Of a stretch of 7,524 nucleotides of DNA, positions 1 through 7,524 are shown in pieces (position 1 is the first letter of the stretch; each line of letters starts with the position of its first letter). The notes under the pieces are model-generated. The model did not search any database and was not told the DNA's origin. It saw nothing but the letters and a program-made list of their open reading frames with translations. The translations under genes were made by a program, and so were the position numbers. The stretch is from contig JAIYBS010000134.1 in NCBI GenBank assembly GCA_027488415.1, forward strand, positions 1 to 7,524. The letters run 5' to 3'. This DNA comes from Planctomycetaceae bacterium (GTDB lineage: Bacteria > Planctomycetota > Phycisphaerae > Phycisphaerales > SM1A02).

Positions 1-1532
1 CTCGCGGCGTTGGTGAGCGCCGTCTTGGAGACGAGCGCCGGGTCGATGATGCCCGCCTTCACCAGGTCCTGGTACTCGCCGGTGGCGGCGTTGTAGCCCC
101 AGCCGCCGTCGCGCTCGAGCACCTTCTCGCAGACGAGGTCGCCGTCGACGCCCGCGTTCTGCGCGATCTGGCGGGCCGGTGCGCGCAGCGCCTCGGCGAC
201 GATGTCGAAGCCGTAGCGCTCGTCGCCCTTGGCCTTCGAGCGCGCCGCCTCGACCGCCGCGATGGCGCGGAGGAAGCTGACGCCGCCGCCGGGCACGTAG
301 CCCTCCTTCGCGGCCGCGCGGGTCGCGTGGAGCGCGTCGTCGACGCGGTCCTTGCGCTCCTTCATCTCGATCTCGGTCGCGCCGCCGACGTTGACGATCG
401 CGACGCCGCCGCCGAGCTTCGCCATGCGCTCCGCCAGCTTTTCCTTGTCGTAGTCGCTGGTGGAGCGGTCGTGCGCGGCCTGGATCTGGCCGATGCGGGC
501 CTCGATGTCCTTCTTCTTGCCGGCGCCCTCGACGATGACGGTCTCGTCCTTGTTCACCACGACCTTGCGGGCGCGGCCGAGCTCGGAGACCTCGACGCTC
601 TCGAGCGAGCGGCCGGTGTCGCCGCTGATGAAGGTGCCCGCGGTCAGCACGGCGATGTCGCCGAGCATGGCCGTGCGGCGGTCGCCGAAGCCCGGCGCCT
701 TGACGGCGCAGACCTGCAGCACGCCGCGGAGGCGGTTCACGACCAGCGCGGCGAGCGCCTCGTTCTCGACCTCCTCGGCGATGATCAGCAGCGGCTTCTG
801 CATCGTGGCGATCTTGTTGAGGAGCGGCAGGAGGTCCGCGAGGTTCCCGATCTTCTTCTCGTAGATCAGGATGTACGGGTTCTCCATCACGCACTCGGCC
901 TTCTTGGCGTCGGTCATGAAGTAGGGCGAGATGTAGCCCTTGTCGAAGCTCATGCCCTCGACGTAGTCGAGCGTCGTCTGGTAGCCCTTGGCCTCCTCGA
1001 CCTCGACCACGCCGTCGGCGCCGACCTTGCTGATCGCCTCGGCGATGAGCTCGCCCATCTCGGCGTCGTGGTTGGCGCTGACGGTGGCGACCTTCACCAG
1101 GTCACCCTTGCCGGAGCACTTCTTGGCGCTGTCGGTGATCGCGGCGCAGGCCACCTCGGCCGCGTCGTTGATGCCGCGCTGCACGGCCACGGCGTTGGCG
1201 CCGGTGGCGATGAAGCGGAGGCCGCCGTTGAAGATCGCCGCCGCGAGCACGGTGGCCGCGGTGGTGCCGTCGCCGGCGACGTCGGCGGTCTTCTTGGCGA
1301 CCTGCTGGACCATGCGGGCGCCCATGTTCGCGAACGGGTCGACGAGCTCGACCTCCTTCGCGACGGTGACGCCGTCCTTGGTCACGTGCGGGTTGCCCCA
1401 GCTCTTGGCGATCACGACGTTGCGGCCGGTGGGGCCCATCGTGACGGCCACGGCCTGGGCGATCGCGTCGACGCCCTTCTTGAGCTCGGCCTGCGCGGCC
1501 GGCGTGAACTTCATCTGCTTGGTGCTGCCCAT
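1..1532 (-). CDS. groEL: Chaperonin GroEL, second copy (copy B), 3' end beyond window
   Basis: This is a 60-kDa chaperonin subunit, the ATP-driven cytoplasmic folding ring that works with GroES. 510 codons are visible; GroEL is normally about 540 aa, so only the C-terminal end (and any GGM tail) is missing. Seen: an equatorial start with TMGPTGRNVV (31-40), KDG with D53, the nucleotide loop GDGTT (87-91), apical KGYISPYF (198-205), KPLLIIAEE (246-254), VKAPGFGDRR (278-287), DDALHATRA (398-406) with the catalytic Asp, and a GGG loop (415-417). E. coli Thr91 is Ala here (A92), while copy A keeps it. Tyr203 is kept (Y204). The start at 1532 is chosen because AAGGAAGG (1543-1550) lies 10 nt upstream; an internal ATG at 1514 has no such signal. 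It is the third gene of the operon, 58 nt after groES. Identity as a GroEL is certain; client range is unknown. Confidence 0.97.
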   Translation of the reverse strand, partial: MGSTKQMKFTPAAQAELKKGVDAIAQAVAVTMGPTGRNVVIAKSWGNPHVTKDGVTVAKEVELVDPFANMGARMVQQVAKKTADVAGDGTTAATVLAAAIFNGGLRFIATGANAVAVQRGINDAAEVACAAITDSAKKCSGKGDLVKVATVSANHDAEMGELIAEAISKVGADGVVEVEEAKGYQTTLDYVEGMSFDKGYISPYFMTDAKKAECVMENPYILIYEKKIGNLADLLPLLNKIATMQKPLLIIAEEVENEALAALVVNRLRGVLQVCAVKAPGFGDRRTAMLGDIAVLTAGTFISGDTGRSLESVEVSELGRARKVVVNKDETVIVEGAGKKKDIEARIGQIQAAHDRSTSDYDKEKLAERMAKLGGGVAIVNVGGATEIEMKERKDRVDDALHATRAAAKEGYVPGGGVSFLRAIAAVEAARSKAKGDERYGFDIVAEALRAPARQIAQNAGVDGDLVCEKVLERDGGWGYNAATGEYQDLVKAGIIDPALVSKTALTNAA

Positions 1533-1542
1533 GTGCGGACTG

Positions 1543-1550
1543 CCTTCCTT
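1543..1550 (-). promoter_or_regulatory. Ribosome binding site of groEL copy B
   Basis: AAGGAAGG on the minus strand, 10 nt from the ATG at 1532. It decides between that ATG and the in-frame ATG at 1514, which has no purine-rich sequence before it. Confidence 0.6.
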
Positions 1551-1575
1551 TGGTGCGTGGCTGGTGGTGCTTGCG

Positions 1576-1589
1576 CGCGGTGCGCGGCG
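1576..1589 (-). repeat. 14-nt intercistronic repeat, copy 2 (after groES)
   Basis: CGCCGCGCACCGCG on the minus strand, starting 1 nt after the groES stop. The identical 14 nt occur 3 nt after the groEL A stop (1936-1949). With its flank it can form a small hairpin, CGCGC-ACC-GCGCG. There is no U-tract, so it is not a classical terminator. A processing or mRNA-stability role is possible but unproven. Confidence 0.5.
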
Positions 1590-1590
1590 A

Positions 1591-1890
1591 TCAGGCCTCG
1601 AGGATGCCGAGGAGCTCGCTCTCGCGCACGATGATGTGCTTGACGTTCTTGATCTCGACCTCGGTGCCGGCGTACTTGCCGAACACGACGGTGTCGCCCT
1701 TCTTCACGAGCATGGTCATGCGCGTGCCGTTGTCGAGCATCTTGCCCGGGCCGGTGGCGACGACCTTGCCCTGCATCGGGCGCTCCTTGGCGCTCTCAGG
1801 AAGGAAGATGCCGCTGGCGGTCTTGGTCTCGGCCTCGAGGGGCTTGACGAGGACGCGGTCTTCGAGGGGACGAACCTGGGTGGTGGACAT
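1591..1890 (-). CDS. groES: Co-chaperonin GroES
   Basis: This is the 10-kDa co-chaperonin whose heptamer caps the GroEL ring. It has 99 aa, the usual family length. Seen: VRPLEDRVLVKPLE (6-19) at the N-terminus; a mobile loop at about 20-36 with GIFLP (27-31), matching the hydrophobic tripeptide that docks onto GroEL; GKVVATGPG (41-49); the KKGDTVVFGKYAGTEV core (63-78); and a C-terminal strand ending ESELLGILEA. The reading frame stays open 22 codons further upstream, but that stretch has no homology to GroES. The ATG at 1890 is preceded by GGAG (1900-1903) at a 9-nt spacing. It lies between two groEL genes and is presumably shared by both rings; which paralogue it prefers cannot be told from sequence. 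It has no visible promoter of its own and is probably transcribed from the promoter upstream of groEL A. Confidence 0.98.
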   Translation of the reverse strand: MSTTQVRPLEDRVLVKPLEAETKTASGIFLPESAKERPMQGKVVATGPGKMLDNGTRMTMLVKKGDTVVFGKYAGTEVEIKNVKHIIVRESELLGILEA

Positions 1891-1931
1891 TTCGTGTTTC
1901 TCCGTGTGTAGGTGGTGTGTGTTCGTGTGTT
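1891..1931 (-). promoter_or_regulatory. CA-rich leader and ribosome binding site of groES
   Basis: Between the groEL A stop and groES, the minus strand is a low-complexity ACAC/ACCACC stretch ending in GGAG (1900-1903), 9 nt before the ATG. It has little capacity to fold, in contrast to the GC-rich surroundings. An open translation initiation region for groES is a reasonable inference. Confidence 0.4.
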
Positions 1932-1935
1932 CGAT

Positions 1936-1949
1936 CGCGGTGCGCGGCG
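1936..1949 (-). repeat. 14-nt intercistronic repeat, copy 1 (after groEL A)
   Basis: Identical to 1576-1589 and also placed directly after a stop codon, that of groEL A (1953-1955). Here the flank permits only CGCG-CAC-CGCG as a hairpin. The same position relative to two unrelated upstream genes argues against pure chance, although the composition is low-complexity GC. Confidence 0.5.
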
Positions 1950-1952
1950 GGC

Positions 1953-3828
<1,876 letters not shown>

Positions 3829-3838
3829 GATTCCACGA

Positions 3839-3851
3839 GGCATCCGATGCC
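3839..3851. promoter_or_regulatory. Perfect palindrome, candidate operator
   Basis: GGCATC-C-GATGCC: 6-bp arms with a single central base, compact enough for a dimeric regulator. It lies 127-139 bp upstream of the predicted groEL start and about 160 bp before the plus-strand gene at 4013. Confidence 0.35.
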
Positions 3852-3883
3852 GTTCCTTCGCGCCGGACCGCTGCCGCGCTGAC

Positions 3884-3900
3884 CACCGGACCGGTCGGTG
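3884..3900. promoter_or_regulatory. Imperfect palindrome in the divergent region
   Basis: CACCG and CGGTG arms flank GACCGGT, which contains the palindrome ACCGGT. In GC-rich DNA such symmetry arises easily, so this is weaker than the element at 3839. Confidence 0.2.
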
Positions 3901-4012
3901 CGGGGAATTTCTGCCAGATCGGCAGGATCGGGGCTCACGCGCAGGCGCCTCGACCGCTGAACAACGACCCGCGGCACACGCCGCCGCGCGTTCGTCGCCA
4001 CCTCTGCCCCCT

Positions 4013-4756
4013 ATGAAGACTCGATCAACCGTTGGTTCCGCCCTGCTTCGCCTCACCGCCGCAGCGCTGTGCGCCCTGGCACCCGCCCCGTGCGGTCTGG
4101 CCGCCGCCGCCCAGCCGCCGTCCGTTCCTGCATCCGCCGACCAGGCCGCGCGCGGCGTCGAAGGGTACGAGGTCGGCGTTTCGGCGCTCGAGGCCGGTGA
4201 CGTCTGGGTCTGCCAGGTCGTCGGCGTGCCGGTCGCCGCGGGTTCCATCACGCTGATCCCGGCGTCCGGGGGCGTGCAGCTCGAGGTCCAGCACTCCGAC
4301 TCCGGCGACCACCTGTCCGTGATCCTCGGGGACGACGGGACGACGTTCATCGTTCGCGGCGGGGTCCAGGTCGCCGCGCACTTCCCGCCGCCGGCGGTCG
4401 GTCTTCCGGGGACGACCGTCGGCGGCGAGGCCCTGCAGCAGTTGCCCACGTGGCGGCTCTTGGCCGGTGCCTTCGCGGATCCCAACCTGCAGGCCGCGCT
4501 GGCGTCGGCTTCCGGCGGAACGGGTGCCTGTCGGGCGGCGTGCGATGCCTCGGTGGCGGTTCCCTCGCGGTGCACCGGTCCGGAGGTCGACCAGATCTGC
4601 TGCGAGAAGCTGGCCCGGCTTCGACGGTGCTATGCATACTGCGATTGTGACGCCTCGCCGTCGAACTCCGCCGCGTGCCGTCTGGCAGCCGATGCGACGT
4701 GGGCGTTGGCGGTTACCGCGTGCAGTGGGCTCTTCGGCGACCCCATGGAGCCGTGA
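4013..4756 (+). CDS. Exported cysteine-rich protein of unknown function
   Basis: No family is recognised. The protein has 247 aa. Residues 1-34 look like a Sec signal peptide: MKTR start, hydrophobic LLRLTAAALCALA, and an Ala-rich end with likely cleavage near AAAAQ. The middle (about 48-165) is beta-like and Gly/Val-rich, with one Cys (67). The C-terminal part has ten Cys (173, 177, 187, 196, 197, 206, 210, 212, 222, 237), including CRAAC, a CC pair and CYAYCDC. This suggests disulfides in the periplasm or outside, or a metal site. The frame is open from an ATG at 3806, but that extension is Arg-rich and would bury the signal peptide, so 4013 is preferred; no Shine-Dalgarno is seen. It is the first gene of the plus-strand set, with the next start 24 nt after its stop. 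An envelope or sensory role in the linked kinase/sigma-factor cluster is only suggested by position. Confidence 0.75.
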   Translation: MKTRSTVGSALLRLTAAALCALAPAPCGLAAAAQPPSVPASADQAARGVEGYEVGVSALEAGDVWVCQVVGVPVAAGSITLIPASGGVQLEVQHSDSGDHLSVILGDDGTTFIVRGGVQVAAHFPPPAVGLPGTTVGGEALQQLPTWRLLAGAFADPNLQAALASASGGTGACRAACDASVAVPSRCTGPEVDQICCEKLARLRRCYAYCDCDASPSNSAACRLAADATWALAVTACSGLFGDPMEP

Positions 4757-4780
4757 CCCGATGAGATCGGCCACGCGGCC

Positions 4781-5611
4781 ATGAGCACCGAGGCGAGCGA
4801 TCGCTGCCCGCATTGCGGAGGGCGAGCCGACGCAGGGGCGGCCGACGCGCCGTGCGCGCGCTGTCGGTCGGAGTTCGTCGCCTCGATCGGTCGGCAGCGC
4901 GCCCGATGGCGTGCGTTGGAGCGTCGCCTGCGGATCGGGCTCGTGCTTGCGGTCACGCTGGGCCTGCTCTTCTTCGCCCAGAAGGCGTGGTACGTCGCGT
5001 GGGTCGCGTGGTCTCCCGATGCGGCCGTGGACGACCCGGCGTTTCTTGACCTTCCGATACGCGTGTTCTTCCGGGTCGCGAGTCGCACGCTGCTCATCTC
5101 GATCGCGCTGGTGGGAATCTGGCTGGACGCGAACACGTGGAGGCTGCCGCGGACGCCGTTCGCCGGCGCCACGAGTCGATTTCAGCGGATTGCCCGGACA
5201 ATCGAGTGGATTCCCGGTGCCACGCTCGCGCTCGCGTGCCTCGTCAACTTCCTTGTTTTCGCGATTCAACGCGACGGTTCGATCTTTCTCGCGGTCGTCT
5301 GCATGGTCTCGCTGCTCACCGCCGCCTCGGCGGCCGTGTACGCGCACCGCATCCGGGACTTCGACCGCTTCCGTGCCGGATGCACCGGAGCGCGGGCTCG
5401 CATCCGATTCGGTTCCGCATCGGTCTGGGTGACCTGGATCCTCCTCGCTGCCGGATGCTGGCTGATTGCCATGCAGCTTCGCGCGATGGGTCCGTTCTAC
5501 GACGGCTTCGATGCCCGCACGGTGCGGGCGGTGCCCATCGCGAGCGCGGTCGTCTGGTTCGTCGAGCTCGCGTCGGTGCGCCGCGCCCTCCGGAGGTGGT
5601 CCAATGGCTGA
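4781..5611 (+). CDS. Zinc-ribbon integral membrane protein, unknown function
   Basis: A 276-aa protein with no recognised family. The N-terminus carries a short zinc-ribbon-like pair, CPHC (9-12) and CARC (25-28). A basic stretch follows (38-51), then about six hydrophobic segments: roughly 51-68, 98-116, 144-162, 168-187, 214-232 and 248-266. The basic region before the first segment suggests the ribbon is cytoplasmic. Similar ribbon-plus-membrane layouts are common in bacteria and often unassigned. The start has no clear Shine-Dalgarno. The gene begins 24 nt after the Cys-rich protein gene, and its last 8 nt overlap the kinase gene, indicating translational coupling. A role as membrane sensor or partner of the kinase is inference from this coupling. 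Confidence 0.8.
   Translation: MSTEASDRCPHCGGRADAGAADAPCARCRSEFVASIGRQRARWRALERRLRIGLVLAVTLGLLFFAQKAWYVAWVAWSPDAAVDDPAFLDLPIRVFFRVASRTLLISIALVGIWLDANTWRLPRTPFAGATSRFQRIARTIEWIPGATLALACLVNFLVFAIQRDGSIFLAVVCMVSLLTAASAAVYAHRIRDFDRFRAGCTGARARIRFGSASVWVTWILLAAGCWLIAMQLRAMGPFYDGFDARTVRAVPIASAVVWFVELASVRRALRRWSNG
5592..5596 (+). promoter_or_regulatory. Ribosome binding site fixing the kinase start
   Basis: GGAGG lies 7 nt before the ATG at 5604, within the end of the preceding gene. It is the clearest Shine-Dalgarno on the plus strand. It sets the start here rather than at the in-frame ATG at 5466, which lies deep inside the upstream gene. Confidence 0.75.
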
Positions 5612-6728
5612 GCCCCGGCCAGTCCATGACCGCCCCGCGGAGTTCTCCGACCGGGTGCGTGCCGCGCCGGGACCGCTCTCCGACGTCGCGCTCGCGGACC
5701 TCGTCGCGGCGGACGCGAGCGAGAACCTCGGCGACCACCTGCTGGTTCCGACGGTCCGTCGCTACCGCGGGCTGGTCGAGCCCGGCGTGACGCCCCAGTC
5801 CGCGCACGAGGTCACGAGCCGCGTGCTGGCGGCCTCGCAGGGGATGTGGACCCCGGTCGCCGAGATCCTCTCGGCGCGATACCCGCGGTGGAGGGCCGTG
5901 TTCACGGATGCCTGCCTCGCGTGCGAGCTGCTCGGGCCGATGCAGCCCGACGAGGACCATCCGCGGTCCGTGGGCGCGTTGCTCGAGGACGGCGAGGGCC
6001 GCTACCTCATCGAGCGCTTCGTCGCGCAGGGCTCGGGCGGGTCCGTGGCGATCGCGACGGATCGCGGATCACCGGGGTTCCGGTCGCAGGTCGCCGTGAA
6101 GTTCATCCGTGCCGAGCCCGGCGATGGCGCGCCGGAGCGCGAGGCCGTGGTCGCCGGAGGCGTGTGCGGACCCTCCGCGGTGCGCGTCGTCGAGGTGGGG
6201 CGGTGGCAGGGCGGCGGCTACCTCGTCATGGACCTCGTCGGCGGCCTCGCGCTCACGGCGGTCGCGGCCACGGAGCGCATGATCGACCCGGAGCGGGCGG
6301 CAGCGGAGGTGAGCGACCTCGCGTGGTGCGTCGCCGACCTGCATTCGGCCGGATTCGTGCACGGCGACATCTCGCCCACCAACGTGATGCTCGACGACGC
6401 GGGGCGGCTGCGGCTCGTCGATTTCGGTCGCGCGGGACCGCGATCGCCCGACGCGGAGTGGAACGACGTGCGGATGCTCGCGGCGCTGCTGGTCTGGATG
6501 CTCCTCGGGTACGTGCCCGGCCCGGGGTTCCGGCCGCCCGTGATCGCGATCACCGTGAGGCAGTCCGTGCTCGTCGCCGCGATGCGGGCGCTGCGCGAGC
6601 CGACCGTGGCCGCGGACTTCTCGGAGCGTGTCGACGCCGCCGTGCACCGCGCGCGGCTGTTCCGCGGCCTGGCGGTCGCGCTGGGCGTGTTTGCTGCGCT
6701 ACTCTGGGCGTCAAGCGCCGCCGGCTGA
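5604..6728 (+). CDS. Tail-anchored atypical Ser/Thr protein kinase-like protein
   Basis: A 374-aa protein, probably cytoplasmic and membrane-anchored. Residues 1-128 match nothing I recognise. A kinase fold follows: Gly-rich loop AQGSGGSVAI (141-150), VAVK with K166, a candidate helix-C Glu E180, hinge YLVMDLVGG (206-214), catalytic loop VHGDISPTN (252-260) with D255 and N260, DFG (273-275), and a subdomain-IX Asp in NDVRMLAALLVWML (D288). The usual Lys of HRDLKPxN is Ser (S257), the stretch between DFG and D288 is only 12 residues, and no APE motif is seen. The C-terminal lobe is short and leads to one hydrophobic segment (353-370) at the very end. The ATP- and Mg-binding residues suggest an active enzyme, since Bud32-type kinases also lack that Lys, but a pseudokinase role is possible. 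It overlaps the preceding gene by 8 nt and lies 27 nt before the sigma-factor gene. Confidence 0.85.
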   Translation: MAEPRPVHDRPAEFSDRVRAAPGPLSDVALADLVAADASENLGDHLLVPTVRRYRGLVEPGVTPQSAHEVTSRVLAASQGMWTPVAEILSARYPRWRAVFTDACLACELLGPMQPDEDHPRSVGALLEDGEGRYLIERFVAQGSGGSVAIATDRGSPGFRSQVAVKFIRAEPGDGAPEREAVVAGGVCGPSAVRVVEVGRWQGGGYLVMDLVGGLALTAVAATERMIDPERAAAEVSDLAWCVADLHSAGFVHGDISPTNVMLDDAGRLRLVDFGRAGPRSPDAEWNDVRMLAALLVWMLLGYVPGPGFRPPVIAITVRQSVLVAAMRALREPTVAADFSERVDAAVHRARLFRGLAVALGVFAALLWASSAAG

Positions 6729-6755
6729 CCCGGCGGTCCGGGCCCGAGCAGCACC

Positions 6756-7298
6756 ATGACCGAGCGTTCGAAGGAAGACGACTGGCTCCGCGAGCTCGCG
6801 TCGATGCGCCCCGCGCTCGACCGCCGGTTCCGGATGCTGCGCGGGTCGGGCCGCGGACCGGACCTCGCGACGAGCGACGTGGTGCAGGCGACGATCGCGA
6901 GGTTCATGTCCTACGCCCGCGGGATGCCGAGGCTCGAGTTCGAGCACGCGCGGCGCCTGCTGCTTCGGGTGCTTCGCCACACCGCGCTCGACGCGTTCCG
7001 CAGGGATCGCCTCCGCCGGCGCATCCTGGGGGGCGACGGCGCGCAGCCGCTGGCGGAGACGCAGGCGTGCTGCCGTCCCGACGCTGCGGACGCCGCCGCC
7101 GAGGCGGAGGAGCGTCAGCGCCTGGAGTCGGTCCTCGCGTCCCTCAGTGATGCCGAGCGGGAACTCGTGCGCCTGCGGCGAACCCATGCGACCTGGCGCG
7201 AGGTTGCCGCGCAGCTCGGCGTTTCCGAGGAGGCCGCCCGGCGCCGATGGTCGGACCTCGTTCGTCGGCTCCGCGATCGGCAGGGGCAGCGTCGCTGA
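6756..7298 (+). CDS. ECF-like RNA polymerase sigma factor
   Basis: A 180-aa two-domain sigma-70-family protein of typical ECF length. Region 2 spans about 17-92: ATSDVVQATIARF (38-50) matches region 2.2 (usual form DAEDLVQETF), and RRLLLRVLRHTALDAFRR (66-83) matches 2.3-2.4. A linker (about 93-120) is rich in Ala and acidic residues. Region 4 spans about 122-175: LASLSDAERELVRLRR (127-142), then the helix-turn-helix WREVAAQLGVSEEAARRRWSDL (147-168). Two of the acidic residues normal in region 2.2 are replaced, leaving only D41 next to T39 and S40, both possible phosphorylation sites. No anti-sigma gene is adjacent. A protein kinase-like gene ends 27 nt upstream, matching the known linkage of planctomycete ECF factors to Ser/Thr kinases, although here the kinase comes first. 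Promoter targets are unknown; autoregulation cannot be tested from this window. Confidence 0.88.
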   Translation: MTERSKEDDWLRELASMRPALDRRFRMLRGSGRGPDLATSDVVQATIARFMSYARGMPRLEFEHARRLLLRVLRHTALDAFRRDRLRRRILGGDGAQPLAETQACCRPDAADAAAEAEERQRLESVLASLSDAERELVRLRRTHATWREVAAQLGVSEEAARRRWSDLVRRLRDRQGQRR

Positions 7299-7304
7299 GC
7301 GCCA

Positions 7305-7324
7305 GAGGGCTGACGGCGGCCCTC
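7305..7324. terminator. Hairpin between converging genes, possible terminator
   Basis: GAGGGC (7305-7310) and GCCCTC (7319-7324) form a 6-bp GC stem with an 8-nt loop, just after the sigma-factor stop. The stem overlaps the stop codon of the converging minus-strand gene. No T-tract follows on either strand, so intrinsic termination is doubtful. Confidence 0.3.
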
Positions 7325-7524
7325 ACCGCAGACGGCTCGGATCGATCCTCGGCCGCCGGAGCGCCGTCGCGATGACCCAGCCGTTGCCCACCAGATAGGC
7401 GAGCCCGAGCGCGGTCAGGAAGAAGAGCGTCGCCGCGAGGCCCATGCCGACGGTCGCCCAGTCGCCGCCGAGCGCCGCGTCGATCGCGGGGCCTGCCACG
7501 TAGAGCGTGATCGCCGCCACCGCC
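7323..7524 (-). CDS. Membrane protein, C-terminal fragment at window edge
   Basis: The reading frame is open to the window end, so only about the last 67 residues are visible. They contain two hydrophobic stretches, about ITLYVAGPAIDAAL and then VGMGLAATLFFLTALGLAYLV, followed by a basic tail ending RPRIDPSRLR that is probably cytoplasmic. A GTG at 7520 could serve as start, but the frame continues upstream and a longer protein is more likely. No family is recognised. It converges on the sigma-factor gene with 24 nt between the stops, so it is not part of that operon. Confidence 0.55.
   Translation of the reverse strand, partial: AVAAITLYVAGPAIDAALGGDWATVGMGLAATLFFLTALGLAYLVGNGWVIATALRRPRIDPSRLR

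Noticed and set aside
327..1634. Long plus-strand open frame (435 codons) antisense to groEL B, extending into groES
   Set aside because: It is a mirror of the strong codon bias of groEL in GC-rich DNA; its translation is low-complexity Leu/Asp/Ala/Val/Arg/His with no domain, while the minus strand encodes unmistakable GroEL.
4025..5347. 440-codon minus-strand open frame opposite the Cys-rich and zinc-ribbon genes
   Set aside because: Very Arg/Gly/Asp-rich with no motif; the plus strand shows a signal peptide, zinc ribbon and membrane segments.
5466..5603. Upstream start for the kinase gene at 5466
   Set aside because: It would lie deep inside the preceding gene and add a low-complexity peptide; GGAGG seven nt before the ATG at 5604 fixes the start.
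5846..7150. 434-codon plus-strand open frame overlapping the kinase and sigma-factor genes in another frame
   Set aside because: Arg/Ala/Gly-rich shadow frame; kinase and sigma-factor motifs are in the other frames.

Overview
The window is very GC-rich and densely coded. It most likely comes from a planctomycete or close relative. The reasons are a groEL-groES-groEL gene order with two divergent GroEL paralogues, an ECF-type sigma factor directly linked to a Ser/Thr-kinase-like protein (a recurring planctomycete arrangement), and genes that often lack a Shine-Dalgarno sequence. This assignment is inferred from style and content, since no rRNA or other marker is present.

Left half, minus strand: a chaperonin operon read from right to left. 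It runs groEL (copy A, 562 aa with a His- and GGM-rich tail, 1953-3641), groES (1591-1890), then a second groEL (copy B, 1-1532) whose last few dozen residues lie beyond the window edge. The gaps are 62 and 58 nt, and both carry the same 14-nt motif just after the upstream stop codon. Copy A and copy B differ at positions that matter in E. coli GroEL: Tyr203 is Asn in A, and Thr91 is Ala in B.

Middle, 3642-4012: a divergent intergenic region. It holds an essentially perfect sigma-54 (-24/-12) promoter at 3723-3739 pointing at groEL A. A perfect hairpin lies in the predicted 5' UTR, and inverted repeats lie 80-140 bp upstream of the predicted start, where enhancer-binding proteins usually bind. 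No CIRCE element or convincing sigma-32 promoter is visible. Sigma-54 control would be an unusual way to drive a chaperonin operon.

Right half, plus strand, 4013-7298: four tightly spaced genes that look like one transcription unit. They encode an exported Cys-rich protein, a zinc-ribbon protein with about six membrane segments, a tail-anchored atypical protein kinase, and an ECF-like sigma factor. The sigma factor has ATSD where most ECF factors have an acidic DAED-like motif in region 2.2, which puts a Thr and a Ser where negative charges are expected. This fits a model in which the neighbouring kinase switches the sigma factor on by phosphorylation, as known for Vibrio EcfP/PknT. The envelope proteins would be the sensing side. 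It is the best candidate here for an undescribed signalling system, but function is inferred from motifs and gene order only.

At the right edge, the C-terminal part of an unidentified membrane protein (7323-7524, minus) converges on the sigma factor gene, with a short GC hairpin between them.
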